64,000 bases of DNA from JACCZX01 sp963786295 (GCA_963786295.1 CAWAYV010000035.1:34248-98247); one strand, 5' to 3'; counted from the stretch's first letter, positions 50,648 to 59,659 are shown. Made by a program: numbers and translations. The notes: generated by a model not told the origin, from the sequence alone.

Positions 50648-52276
50648 ATGCCACTTCCAAAAGCACCGACCAAGCCCGCCACCGTCCTGACGTCCATTCC
50701 GCCGGAACCTGCGCGGGAGACTTCCAACGCGGAGCGCCCGCATCAGACCGTGGTGCCGCTGACACCAGTCGCGCGCGCACCGCAGGCGCCTCATCCTTCG
50801 CCTGGCCGGCCGACTCCGGCGGCGCGGCTCGCGGTGGTCGAATCCAAACCACAACCCGCAAAAGGTCCGGCCAAGAAACCGCGATCGGCCGGTGCGCCGC
50901 GGCTGTTTGTGCTGGATACCAACGTGCTGCTGCACGATCCCACCAGCCTTTTCAGGTTCGAGGAGCACGACGTCTTCTTGCCGATGATGACGTTGGAAGA
51001 ACTCGACTCGCATAAGAAAGGGATGTCGGAAGTCGCGCGCAGTGCACGCCAGGTATCGCGCACGCTCGACTCGCTGGTGGCCGCGACCAAGACACCGATC
51101 GAAGAAGGCATTCCGCTGTCGGCGCTGGGCAACAAGGATGCTGCGGGCCGTTTGATCTTTCAAACGCAGGCCGTCGCTGCCACGCTGCCGGCGAGCTTGC
51201 CGGCAGGTAACGCCGACAACCAGATCCTCGGCGTTGTTCGCGCGCTAAAGGATTTGCAGACGACGCCGCGTGATGTCGTGCTCGTATCAAAAGACATCAA
51301 CATGCGCGTCAAGGCGCGCGTGCTCGGTTTGCAGGCCGAGGACTACACCAACGACAAGGTGCTCGAAGACACCGATCTGCTCTACACCGGTGTGCTGCAG
51401 CTGCCCGCCAGTTTCTGGGACAAGAACGGCAAGGGCATGGAGTCGTGGCAGCACGGCGGCTTCACGTACTACCGAATCAATGGGCCGATCGTTGCCGAAC
51501 TGCTGGTCAATCAGTTCGTGTATCTCGAAAACGGTACGACCTTTTATGCGCAGGTGCGCGAGATTCGCGGCAAGTCTGCAGTGTTGCGGGTGTTGCGCGA
51601 TTACACGCACGCGAAGAACGCCGTGTGGGGAATCACCGCGCGCAACCGCGAGCAGAGCTTCGCGCTGAATCTGCTGATGGATCCTGAATGCGATTTCGTT
51701 ACGCTGATTGGGCAAGCGGGCACCGGCAAGACGCTGCTGGCGCTGGCGGCGGGTTTGTCGCAGACGCTGGAAACCAAGCGCTTTTCGGAAATTATCGTCA
51801 CGCGTGCCACCGTACCGGTTGGCGATGACATCGGATTCCTGCCGGGCACCGAAGAAGAGAAGATGGCGCCGTGGATGGGCGCGCTCGAAGACAACCTCGA
51901 GGTGTTGAACAAGACCGACGACAACGCAGGTGAATGGGGCCGCGCGGCGACCAACGATTTGATCCGCACGCGGATCCGCATCAAGTCGCTGAACTTCATG
52001 CGGGGCCGGACATTCATCAGCAAGTACCTGATCATCGACGAAGCCCAGAACCTCACGCCGAAGCAAATGAAGACGCTGATCACGCGCGCAGGACCGGGCA
52101 CAAAGGTGATGTGCCTCGGCAACATCGCGCAAATCGACACGCCGTATCTGACCGAGGGCTCATCAGGGCTGACCTATGTGGTCGATCGCTTCAAGGGCTG
52201 GCTGCATTCGGGGCACGTGACTTTGCAGCGTGGCGAGCGGTCGCGGCTGGCCGACTACGCGGCTGAAATCTTGTAG
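50648..52276 (+). CDS. PIN-PhoH fusion ATPase
   Basis: A 542-residue two-domain protein. After a disordered Pro/Ala-rich N-terminus (about 90 residues), a PIN nuclease domain has its acidic site in FVLDTNVLLHD, MMTLEELD and the NADNQ segment. The C-terminal PhoH ATPase domain has Walker A in GQAGTGKTLLALA and Walker B in IIDEAQNLTP. PIN-PhoH proteins are proposed to be RNA helicase-nucleases. It is 45 bases after bcp and 25 bases before the ligase gene. Confidence 0.93.
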   Translation: MPLPKAPTKPATVLTSIPPEPARETSNAERPHQTVVPLTPVARAPQAPHPSPGRPTPAARLAVVESKPQPAKGPAKKPRSAGAPRLFVLDTNVLLHDPTSLFRFEEHDVFLPMMTLEELDSHKKGMSEVARSARQVSRTLDSLVAATKTPIEEGIPLSALGNKDAAGRLIFQTQAVAATLPASLPAGNADNQILGVVRALKDLQTTPRDVVLVSKDINMRVKARVLGLQAEDYTNDKVLEDTDLLYTGVLQLPASFWDKNGKGMESWQHGGFTYYRINGPIVAELLVNQFVYLENGTTFYAQVREIRGKSAVLRVLRDYTHAKNAVWGITARNREQSFALNLLMDPECDFVTLIGQAGTGKTLLALAAGLSQTLETKRFSEIIVTRATVPVGDDIGFLPGTEEEKMAPWMGALEDNLEVLNKTDDNAGEWGRAATNDLIRTRIRIKSLNFMRGRTFISKYLIIDEAQNLTPKQMKTLITRAGPGTKVMCLGNIAQIDTPYLTEGSSGLTYVVDRFKGWLHSGHVTLQRGERSRLADYAAEIL

Positions 52277-52301
52277 CTTCGCGGGCTCGGAATCGGCATC
52301 C

Positions 52302-53384
52302 GTGTTTGCGATCGCACCGCCGATCGAGCCGATGCTCGCCAAAGTCGCGGACGAGTTACCCACTGCGCCCGCGTTTCTGTTCGAGCCAAAGTGGGACGGC
52401 TTTCGTGCACTCGTGTTTCGCGGTGCCTCGGATGTGTTTATTCAGAGCCGCGACCTGCGGCCGTTCGATCGATATTTTCCGGAGTTGCACGATCTGTTGC
52501 TGGACAAGCTGCCGAGCGGATGTGTGATCGACGGTGAGATCGTCATCGCGACGCCGACCGGATTGGATTTCGACGCGCTGCAAATGCGGTTGCATCCGGC
52601 GGCATCGCGTGTTGCCAAGCTGGCGAAGGAGACGCCGGCATCGTTTGTCGCGTTTGACGCGCTCGCGGTCGATGGTCATAGCGTGATGTCCGCGACACAG
52701 AACGAGCGCCGAGCTTTGCTCGAGAAGAGTCTCACCAACGTTGAGCCGCCCGTTCACGTCACGCCGATGACGCGAGATCGCGGTGTCGCCGCGCAGTGGC
52801 TCGAGCACTTCGAGGGCGCCGGCTTGGATGGCGTGATTGCGAAGCCGGCGGAGATTCCTTATCAACCTGGCAAGCGCGTGTTGATCAAGGTGAAGCATGC
52901 TCGCACGGCGGACTGCGTCGTTGCCGGCTTCCGTTGGCACAAGAGCGGAAACGACGTCGTAGGGTCGTTGTTGCTCGGCCTGTATGACGATCGAGGCGTG
53001 CTGCAACATGTCGGAGTCACTTCCGCGTTCACGATGCCAACACGCAAGCAGCTTGCGCTCGATCTTGCTCCGCTGCGAAAGGATGCGATGAAGGATCATC
53101 CGTGGCGCGAATGGGCGAGCGCCGTCGACGCAGCCGCCACGCGCATGCCCGGAGCGCAGAGCCGCTGGAGCGCGGGGAAAGATTTGTCGTGGGAGCCGTT
53201 GCGAATCGAGCGCGTGTGCGAAGTCAAATACGATCACTTGCAGGGCGATCGCTTTCGGCACGCTGCGATTTTCCTCAGATGGCGGCCGGACAAACCGCCG
53301 AGCGAGTGCCGCTACGACCAGCTCGAGGTCACGACACCTTACGAGCTCGAGAAGGTCTTCGGCGCGGCGCGTCATCAGCGTTGA
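52302..53384 (+). CDS. ATP-dependent DNA ligase, LigC/LigD-ligase type
   Basis: A 360-residue stand-alone ligase. The nucleotidyl-transfer lysine is in motif I, FEPKWDGFRA. Motif III appears as FVAFDALAVDG, motif IV as GLDGVIAK, and motif V as KRVLIKVKHAR. The C-terminal OB fold ends in LRWRPDKPPSECRYDQL. I chose GTG at 52302 (VFAIAPPIEPMLA), because the open frame upstream lies within the PhoH gene. It overlaps a convergent LigD-type polymerase gene by 56 bases. No Ku gene is present in the window. Confidence 0.88.
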   Translation: MFAIAPPIEPMLAKVADELPTAPAFLFEPKWDGFRALVFRGASDVFIQSRDLRPFDRYFPELHDLLLDKLPSGCVIDGEIVIATPTGLDFDALQMRLHPAASRVAKLAKETPASFVAFDALAVDGHSVMSATQNERRALLEKSLTNVEPPVHVTPMTRDRGVAAQWLEHFEGAGLDGVIAKPAEIPYQPGKRVLIKVKHARTADCVVAGFRWHKSGNDVVGSLLLGLYDDRGVLQHVGVTSAFTMPTRKQLALDLAPLRKDAMKDHPWREWASAVDAAATRMPGAQSRWSAGKDLSWEPLRIERVCEVKYDHLQGDRFRHAAIFLRWRPDKPPSECRYDQLEVTTPYELEKVFGAARHQR

Positions 53385-54657
53385 CGCGTACGGCTGGGTC
53401 GGGCTCGTCGTCCGGATCGAGCGGTTCTTGCCCAGGCCGCAGCTCCGCGGGCACATTCTTCAGATTGACGCGTATGCGAGTCCACGTCGATGACCGGCCG
53501 CGCATTGCATCGACCAGCACGTCAGCAGCAGCGAGGTGCGCCGCGGCGTCCGGATGGCGCGCCTTCCAGCGTTCCAGTCCCGCGAGCGCATCGTCCTTGC
53601 GCTGTGCGCGTCCAATCTCAATCAGCGGATGCTTCGTCGCGCGGCGCGATGGCTGCACGCGCGGCGGCTCGCCGGGTTGTTTCTTGTATTGCGGCGGCCA
53701 CGGCGCATCACCGAGACCATCGCGTTCGTGGCGTGCCGACAACTCGAGCAGACGCTGCAGCGACCCTGAATGTTCATCGATGCCCTCGTGCAGATCACCT
53801 AGGCGAGCGAAGCGCGTCGGCATCGTTGCGAGCGTGAAGTCGCCTGGCTCGCACGTATCGAGGTCGTCCCACGCAATCGGAGCGGACACGCGCGCGTCAG
53901 CAGTGGGCCGCACTGAATAGGCGGCGGCTACGGTCCGGTCCTTCGCATTTTGGTTGTAGTCGATGAAAACGCCGTGACGCTCTTCCTTCCACCATTTACT
54001 CGTCGCGAGCGTCGGCGCGCGCCGCTCGACTTCGCGTGCCAGCGCCAGGGCCGCTCGCCGCACTTCGTCGAACGTCCAACGCCTCTCGATGCGCACATAA
54101 ACGTGCATCCCGCGTGAGCCCGAGGTCTTCGGCCATCCGACGAGCCCGAAGTCGTTCAGCGTTCCCTGTACGACGCGCGCGACTTCGCGAATTTGCGCCC
54201 ACGCAACGCCGGGCACCGGATCGAGATCCACGCGCAGCTCGTCAGGATGATCGAGATCGTCTGCGCGCACCGGGTGCGGATGCAGCTCGAGGCATGCAAG
54301 GTTTGCCATCCAGGCGAGCGCCGCGGCATCGCGCGGCACCACCTCTTCCGCCTCGCGGCCGGAGGGAAAACGAAGAGCCACGACCTCGATCCACGAAGGC
54401 CTCGATACGGGTGCGCGCTTCTGAAAAAAGAACTCGTCTGAAATACCGTTCGGATAGCGCACCAACACATTGGGCCGTCCGCCGGCGGCGCGCAGCGCGC
54501 CGTCCGCCACTGCGAGGTAGTACTGCACGACGTCGAGCTTTGTGTATCCGGCATCCGGAAAGAGCACCTTCCGTGGGTTCGATATCGTGATCTCGCGGCC
54601 TTCGACCACGAGCAGCTCGCGCTCGGCGGTACGTCCGCTCGAAGTCTTCGACCGCAT
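53329..54657 (-). CDS. LigD-type DNA polymerase/primase domain protein
   Basis: An archaeo-eukaryotic-primase polymerase of about 440 residues, as in LigD. The catalytic acids are in ELRVDLDPVPG, and KTSGSRGMHVYVRIE and WDDLD follow. The C-terminal 110 residues (TWTRIRVNLKNVPAELRPGQ) resemble the tail of actinobacterial PolD-type proteins. The ATG at 54657 follows the DUF3052 stop by one base; an upstream ATG overlaps it. Being separate from, and convergent with, the ligase is unusual for a betaproteobacterium, where a fused LigD is more common. Confidence 0.87.
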   Translation of the reverse strand: MRSKTSSGRTAERELLVVEGREITISNPRKVLFPDAGYTKLDVVQYYLAVADGALRAAGGRPNVLVRYPNGISDEFFFQKRAPVSRPSWIEVVALRFPSGREAEEVVPRDAAALAWMANLACLELHPHPVRADDLDHPDELRVDLDPVPGVAWAQIREVARVVQGTLNDFGLVGWPKTSGSRGMHVYVRIERRWTFDEVRRAALALAREVERRAPTLATSKWWKEERHGVFIDYNQNAKDRTVAAAYSVRPTADARVSAPIAWDDLDTCEPGDFTLATMPTRFARLGDLHEGIDEHSGSLQRLLELSARHERDGLGDAPWPPQYKKQPGEPPRVQPSRRATKHPLIEIGRAQRKDDALAGLERWKARHPDAAAHLAAADVLVDAMRGRSSTWTRIRVNLKNVPAELRPGQEPLDPDDEPDPAVRVNADDAPRRRPSRARKVS

Positions 54658-54658
54658 T

Positions 54659-55063
54659 TCAGCGAAGCTCTTTGCGGATAACAAGCTTCAGTCCAGACCA
54701 CAGTTCATCGATGGCACAGACCTTGATATCGACGAATCCCAGCGGAAAGGCGATCTCTCGAATCGTGTCTTCGGTGATGTCGGTAGAGGTTTTCGCAGCC
54801 TTTTTGGGCCAGGACACCCAGACCATGCCGGTGGGCTTCAGTTTCTGTCGATAGCGAGAAAGCATTGCCTGAAGCTCAGCGCGCCGCGTTGAAAACACGT
54901 GAACGATGTCCGTGACATCGGTTATGCGCGAGCTGAAATGAACTTGTGGCGGCAACGGCTCGAGCAGAGACAAGTAGTGCGGGGGTGCACCCGCGAGAAC
55001 GACATGGCTTCCCTCTTTGACGCCAAGCTTCTTCGCCAACGGCGTGCCCGAGTAGCCAGCCAT
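54659..55063 (-). CDS. DUF3052 family protein
   Basis: A 134-residue protein starting MAGYSGTPLAKKLGV, the signature of DUF3052. It has HVVLAGAPPHYLSLLEPLP and WVSWPKKAAKTSTDITED in the middle. The fold may be methyltransferase-like, but no activity is known to me. The polymerase gene starts one base after its stop, so the two are coupled. The internal ATG at 55063 is chosen over an ATG 12 codons upstream. Confidence 0.85.
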   Translation of the reverse strand: MAGYSGTPLAKKLGVKEGSHVVLAGAPPHYLSLLEPLPPQVHFSSRITDVTDIVHVFSTRRAELQAMLSRYRQKLKPTGMVWVSWPKKAAKTSTDITEDTIREIAFPLGFVDIKVCAIDELWSGLKLVIRKELR

Positions 55064-55150
55064 CGTCCGCCTACTTTTGCGCTGAAGCGCCGAGCGCATT
55101 TACTTTGCTGGCTGAGACAAGGTAACGCACCGATGTCCTCGAAAGGTGAG

Positions 55151-55930
55151 CTACTTTGCAAGAATCCAGCTAGCCGTCTGCGCAACGACTTCGCGCTCGA
55201 CACCGTTAAAGCCGTGATACCCCGCCGCCTCACATGGGTCGCCACGATCCTCGCCTCCTGTGAACGACAGCAACTTTGTCCTGGGCGCATCGCCCAGCTT
55301 GCTCATCAAAGCGGGAATGTCGCGGAAAGCACAGTGCCGGCAGCCGTCCTGTTCGTGGTGGACCACCAGCACAGGAATGCGTAGCTTTTCGACCGGCATC
55401 GCAGGAACAGGCCGACCTTTGTCATCGGTGACGATCGTCGATGTGAGCACGATTCCGTCCGGACCCTCGGATCTGCCGAGCTCCGTGGCGACGAACGCCA
55501 CGGATTGAGTGCCGCGGCTCGTGCCCACAAGCCATACCGGAACCTTCGTCTGCTCACGCGCCCACGCAATGACAGCTTTGATATCGGCAGCGTGCTCGGC
55601 CTTCTGACGGAAGCCGCCAAGAAACGGCGCGCTTTGACGATCGGATGGCGCGTCGATCACCACAACCATCAGTCCCTGATCGGCGAAGAGCTGGCGAGTG
55701 CGGACAAGGAAGTTGCCCGCGCCCCACTTGAACGAACCGGACGAGGATATCTGCAGGCCTCCGTGACCGCCCGCAAAAAGAATCACTGTCGCTTTGGGAT
55801 CTGAAGCGTGCAGGATCAGCAATCGCTGCGTCACTCCGGGTCTCGTCGGAATATCGATGACTCGTTGAGCGATCTGTGCATGACCGCTGCATGAGAGAAC
55901 CGCGAACACGAAGGCGACGAAGTTCCTCAC
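55151..55930 (-). CDS. Secreted alpha/beta hydrolase
   Basis: A 259-residue protein with a signal peptide (MRNFVAFVFAVLSCSGHAQ). It has the nucleophile elbow VGTSRGTQS, an oxyanion-type FAGGHGGLQ, an acid candidate in HHEQDGC, and a late His in YHGFNG. It has four Cys in the C-terminal half (CRHC and DPCE), which may form disulfides. The substrate is unknown. It stands alone, 87 bases after DUF3052 on the same strand. Confidence 0.82.
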   Translation of the reverse strand: MRNFVAFVFAVLSCSGHAQIAQRVIDIPTRPGVTQRLLILHASDPKATVILFAGGHGGLQISSSGSFKWGAGNFLVRTRQLFADQGLMVVVIDAPSDRQSAPFLGGFRQKAEHAADIKAVIAWAREQTKVPVWLVGTSRGTQSVAFVATELGRSEGPDGIVLTSTIVTDDKGRPVPAMPVEKLRIPVLVVHHEQDGCRHCAFRDIPALMSKLGDAPRTKLLSFTGGEDRGDPCEAAGYHGFNGVEREVVAQTASWILAK

Positions 55931-56011
55931 AGTATTTCCTTCACGTGCGTCAGTACCGTACTGTCAAGAGCTTCCAGGTCCGTTCGAAAGCGTACCTAGC
56001 CTTTCATTTCG

Positions 56012-56209
56012 TCAGCTGGTTGCTCGAGTGTGGGATTCGCGCCAAAGCATCACGGCAACTCCTCCGGCAACCACAAATGCGACACCGCTCACCCAGGTTG
56101 GAATGGCCACTCCATTGACCGAAACTTCCCAACCGAGGATGAAGCGGGCCAACTGCAGAATCGCGATCAATGAAAAGAGAACTATCGCTATGACGGTAAA
56201 TGGCTTCAT
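56012..56209 (-). CDS. Small two-helix membrane protein, unknown function
   Basis: A 65-residue protein with two hydrophobic segments (about 5-22 and 41-57) and a short loop. It starts MKPFTVIAIVLFSLIAIL and has GGAGG-like AGGVAVMLWRESH near the end. I do not recognise a family with certainty. It lies between the hydrolase and the acetyltransferase, with its own gaps of 81 and 96 bases. A GGAGG-type ribosome-binding site (GGAGGT in the gap) precedes the start. Confidence 0.7.
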   Translation of the reverse strand: MKPFTVIAIVLFSLIAILQLARFILGWEVSVNGVAIPTWVSGVAFVVAGGVAVMLWRESHTRATS

Positions 56210-56305
56210 CTCCGACCTCCGTTTAGATGGCTGCTGGCTGCATAACGTTGAGTTCAGCCGCCGCTATGGAATGCTAAACGGACACCTTCCGCGAGTAGGC
56301 AGTTT

Positions 56306-56749
56306 TCAACGCAGTGCCTTCCTGAAGAATACGACACGCTCCGTCTCTTCGAAGCCAAGAGCGGCATGCATTGCATGGCTTCGAGTGTTGTCTATAAGTG
56401 CATCGGAGGCGAACTCGCTGCAGCCAACGCTGGTGGCCCAGCGTTCGGCTTCAGCGACAAGCATTCGTGCAATCCCCTGCCTCCTTGCTTGCGGTACGAC
56501 ATAAATGCCTTCAAGAAAGCCTACGGGCGACGAGTTGGTTCCGTTCACGTAGTCGCTTCGGAGAGCAACTTCAACAAAGCCGAGCGCATTGCCCGAATGA
56601 TCGTATTCGATGAACTGCGCAAATCGTTCGGGCGAAGCCAAGAAGCTGGCCATTTCGGCTAGATGCTCTGCGCTCGGGTGATGCGGCCACAGCTGCTCTC
56701 GAAGCTCAAGCCAGCCTGGCTGATCGACAGACTTGCAGGGGATTGCCAT
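56306..56749 (-). CDS. GNAT acetyltransferase, aminoglycoside 6'-N-acetyltransferase type
   Basis: A 147-residue acetyltransferase that, from memory, matches the AAC(6')-I group closely: REQLWPHHPSAEHL, DYVNGTNSSPVGFLEGIYV and ALGFEETERVVFFRK. The acetyl-CoA loop is ARRQGIAR. Chromosomal members of this group inactivate aminoglycosides such as tobramycin and amikacin when expressed. No mobile element flanks it, so it is probably a resident gene whose natural substrate may differ. Confidence 0.82.
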   Translation of the reverse strand: MAIPCKSVDQPGWLELREQLWPHHPSAEHLAEMASFLASPERFAQFIEYDHSGNALGFVEVALRSDYVNGTNSSPVGFLEGIYVVPQARRQGIARMLVAEAERWATSVGCSEFASDALIDNTRSHAMHAALGFEETERVVFFRKALR

Positions 56750-56759
56750 TGCCTGACGA

Positions 56760-56999
56760 CTAGGTTAACCGGCGCGCCGCCACGGAAACGACTCGGCCAT
56801 CGGTGATCCGCTGCAGATCCGCAGGCGTCAGCCGGAACACGGCACGCGGCGTCCCCGCCGCGGCCCAAATCTGCTCGTACTGCAGCAAGTCCTCGTCGAC
56901 CACGCACACCAGCGACTCCACATGTCCGACGGGTGGTACACCCCCGATCGCATAGCCCGTCCGCTGGCGCACGTACTCGGCATCAGCTTTTCCCCGCGA
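56760..56999 (-). pseudogene. ybaK: Cys-tRNA(Pro) deacylase YbaK/EbsC family, N-terminus missing at junction
   Basis: Only the C-terminal half is present: KADAEYVRQRTGYAIGG, PPVGH, LLQYEQIWAAAGTP and FRLTPADLQRIT, all typical of YbaK, which clears mischarged Cys-tRNA(Pro). Reading upstream, homology ends at about 56,993 and a stop follows at 57,003. The first 80 to 90 residues are absent. The cut coincides with the change to high-GC actinobacterial-style DNA, so the fragment most likely marks the edge of the left contig, not a decaying gene. Confidence 0.82.
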
Positions 57000-57018
57000 C
57001 CGTCAGGACGGCCCCTCC
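56985..57018. other. Probable chimeric junction between two genomes
   Basis: Left of about 56,994 lies a truncated ybaK. Right of it starts a complete, GC-rich FAD-oxidoreductase gene at 57,019 with AGGA (57,005-57,008) as a possible ribosome-binding site. No repeat, att site or transposase is visible at the join. Confidence 0.8.
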
Positions 57019-58230
57019 ATGCACGACGCGATCGTCGTCGGCGCCCGCTGCGCCGGCGCCCCCACCGCGATGCTGCTCGCCCGCCAGGGCCACCGCGTGC
57101 TGCTCGCCGACCGGGCGAGCTTCCCGAGCGACGACGCTCTCCACCCACTACATCCACCAGCCGGGCGTCGCGTGCCTGAAGCGCTGGGGGCTGCTGCCGC
57201 GGGTCGCAGGATCGGGCGCGCCGCCGATCCGCGAGTACACGCTCGACGTCGGCCCGTTCGCGCTCCAGGGCGCCCCCTCGCCCGCCGGCGACGTCGCCGA
57301 CGCCTACTCCGTGCGACGCACGGTGCTGGACCGGATCCTCGTCGAGGCCGCGGCCGAGGCGGGCGCCGAGGTCCGCGAGCGCTTCCCCGTCCACGAGCTG
57401 GTCGCCGACGGCGGCCGCGTCACCGGCGTGCGCGGTCGCGCCGCGAACGGCGCGGTCATGACCGAGCGGGCGTGGATCGTGATCGGCGCCGACGGGCGCA
57501 ACTCGCTCGTCGCGCGCGGAGTCGGCGCGCCGGAGTACGGCGCCGAGCCGCGCGCTGACGTGCGCCTACTACTCGTACTGGAGCGGCGTCGAGGTGGCCG
57601 GCGTCGAGCTCTACCCCCGGCCGGGGCACATGATCGTGACGTCGCCGACCAACGACGGCCGCGTCGTCGTGATCGTGTTCTGGCCCAACGGCGAGTTCCA
57701 TCGGGTCCGCGCCGACATCGAGGCAACTTCCGGCGGCACTCGAGCTCGCGCCCGGGCTCGCGGAGCGCATCCGCAACGGCACCCGCGCGGAGCGCTTCCG
57801 CGGCACGAGCATGCTGCCGAACTTCTTCCGCCGCCCCCACGGCGACGGCTGGGCGCTCGTGGGCGACGCCGGCTATCACAAGGACCCGATCCTCGCCCTC
57901 GGCATCAGCGACGCCTTCCGCGACGCCGAGCTGCTCGCCGGCGCCGTCGACGCCGGCCTCTCGGGCCGCCGGCCGCTCGGCCCGGCGCTCGCCGGCTACG
58001 AGCGGCGCCGCAACGAGCTCGCCGCGCCGGGCTACGAGTCCACGCTCGAGTTCGCGCGGCTCCAGGCCCCGCCACCGGAGCAGCAGATGCTGTTCGACGC
58101 GCTCCGCGACGACCCCGAGCAGACGAGCCGGCTGTTCGGCACGTTCGCCGGGACGGTGGCGAAGGCGGACTTCTTCTCGCCCGAGAACCTGGGACGCATC
58201 CTCGCCCGAGGCACGGCGGTGGCGGCGTAG
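57019..58230 (+). CDS. FAD-dependent oxidoreductase/monooxygenase (three frameshifts)
   Basis: An FAD-binding protein of the geranylgeranyl-reductase / PHBH-like group, about 400 residues. The Rossmann motif reads IVVGARCAGAPTAMLLAR, with IVIGADGRNS (second FAD motif) and LVGDAGYHKDP (ribityl-binding GD). The frame shifts by one base near 57,130-57,140, near 57,555-57,565 and near 57,722-57,740. Each shift equals one extra base. High GC and codon use differ from everything to the left. Its substrate is unknown. Confidence 0.85.
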
Positions 58231-58252
58231 CGCCGCGAGCGGGGCGCCGCCG

Positions 58253-59068
58253 CTAGGCCGGCTGGGGCCGTGCCCGAGGGCGCCGCTGCCTGACGGGCCG
58301 CGCGGGCTTGTGCCGGGCGCTGAAGTACTCCAGCGCCCGGCGGGTCTTGGCCTCCTGCTGCCCGCTGAGGTCGACGCCCTGGCCCGTGAGGTACGCGCGC
58401 GTCTCCGCGGCGACGTCGAACGTCGCGGACGGCTCGCACTTCGTGGAGAGCTCCAGCACGCGGGAGTCGTCCGGGTACAGCCACAGCTCGGCGACCAGCT
58501 TGCGGTCGAGGCCCGGCGGCGCGAACCGGAGCTTGAGCACGAAGATCGGGCCCAGCACCTTCAGGTCGTCGAGCTCGAGGCCGGCGGGCGCGTGGGCGGC
58601 GAAGAGCTCGCGCTGCGCCTTGGTGAACAGCTTGCGGATCGGCCGGTCACCCATGATGGCCTCCTTGACGCGGCCCGGCGCCACGGGCTCCTTGAGCCTG
58701 CCCGAGCAGACGAAGCCGCCGGGCATCGCGTCGACCTCCACTCCGAAGCCGGGCAGCTTCCGCAGCTTGCGCGGCAGCGCGTCCGGCACGACGGGACGCA
58801 GCTTCACCACCGAGTCGTCGTCCTTGGCCTGGATCCGGCGCGCGCGCACGACCACGCCGCCGCGGTAGAGCGCGAGGTCGGGCGTGTCGAAGAAGAAGAT
58901 CTGGCGGATGCGGGCGTCGATCGGGTCCATGCCGAGCGCGTGCACCGTCGAGCGATGGTCTGGCTCTGGGACGGTCAGCTTCAGCTCGACGCTGTCGCAG
59001 TCCTGCATGAGCTCGAGCAGCTCGGCGAGCTGCCCGTCAGAGAGCGATGGGGCGACCGCGGGTGTCAT
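58253..59068 (-). CDS. CYTH-like (triphosphate-tunnel) domain protein
   Basis: A 271-residue protein, probably of the CYTH fold that handles triphosphates or polyphosphate. It shows SVELKL near residue 26 (the ExExK motif with its first Glu replaced by Ser), then FFDTPDLALYRGGVVVRARR and SVVKLRPVVPD, where basic residues line the tunnel. The tail is basic and Pro-rich (RQRRPRARPQP). In actinobacteria such proteins are often listed as adenylate cyclases, but I would not claim cyclase activity. It is convergent with the oxidoreductase. Confidence 0.68.
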   Translation of the reverse strand: MTPAVAPSLSDGQLAELLELMQDCDSVELKLTVPEPDHRSTVHALGMDPIDARIRQIFFFDTPDLALYRGGVVVRARRIQAKDDDSVVKLRPVVPDALPRKLRKLPGFGVEVDAMPGGFVCSGRLKEPVAPGRVKEAIMGDRPIRKLFTKAQRELFAAHAPAGLELDDLKVLGPIFVLKLRFAPPGLDRKLVAELWLYPDDSRVLELSTKCEPSATFDVAAETRAYLTGQGVDLSGQQEAKTRRALEYFSARHKPARPVRQRRPRARPQPA

Positions 59069-59169
59069 AGGCCCGATCCTCCCTCACCGCGGCGCGCGGC
59101 GTCGATGACATGCGCCGGTGTCCCAGCCGGGGTGTCCGCACCCGGTAGCCGCCGCTCCATGCGGGTGGG

Positions 59170-59631
59170 TCAGCCGAGCTGCGCCTCGTCCCAGCGCGCG
59201 GTCAGCGCGAACAGGACGACGATGTCCAGTGCGATCAGCATCAGAGACAGCAGCGGCTGCGAGGGGAAGAAGCCGAACTGGAGGATCACGTCGGCCATCA
59301 CGATCACGATCGCGAGGAACCGGGCCCAGCCGCGCCGGGCGTTCAGCGCCGCGCCGACCAGGAGGAGCAGGCCGCCCCAGACCAGCAGCAGGGCACCCCA
59401 GGCGTCGTAGTTCACGAGTACGAGCTGCTCGCCCCGCGCGGCGAAGTAGCCGTCGTCGAGCAGGGCGAGGAAGCCTTGGAAGACATGCAGGCAGCCGAGC
59501 AGCACCAGCACCGTCGCGGCGAACGTGATCCAGCCCGCCCACGGGCCGGCACCGCCGCCCGTGTTCTCGAGTTGCGACATGTGATGGATCCGCGCCTGCT
59601 CCGACGGCGGTACCGACCCGCGTGTTGCCAT
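59170..59631 (-). CDS. Four-helix membrane protein, DUF7144-like
   Basis: A 153-residue protein with four membrane segments (about 27-48, 68-90, 95-112 and 122-145). It resembles the actinobacterial DUF7144 family: WAGWITFAATVLVLLG, GYFAARGEQLVLVNYDAWG and a C-terminal DIVVLFALTARWDE. The role is unknown. The ATG at 59631 was chosen because the upstream extension lies in the neighbouring coding region. It supports the actinobacterial origin of this part. Confidence 0.72.
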   Translation of the reverse strand: MATRGSVPPSEQARIHHMSQLENTGGGAGPWAGWITFAATVLVLLGCLHVFQGFLALLDDGYFAARGEQLVLVNYDAWGALLLVWGGLLLLVGAALNARRGWARFLAIVIVMADVILQFGFFPSQPLLSLMLIALDIVVLFALTARWDEAQLG

Positions 59632-59659
59632 GGCTCGCTTCCTTCCCTTGATGGTCGAC

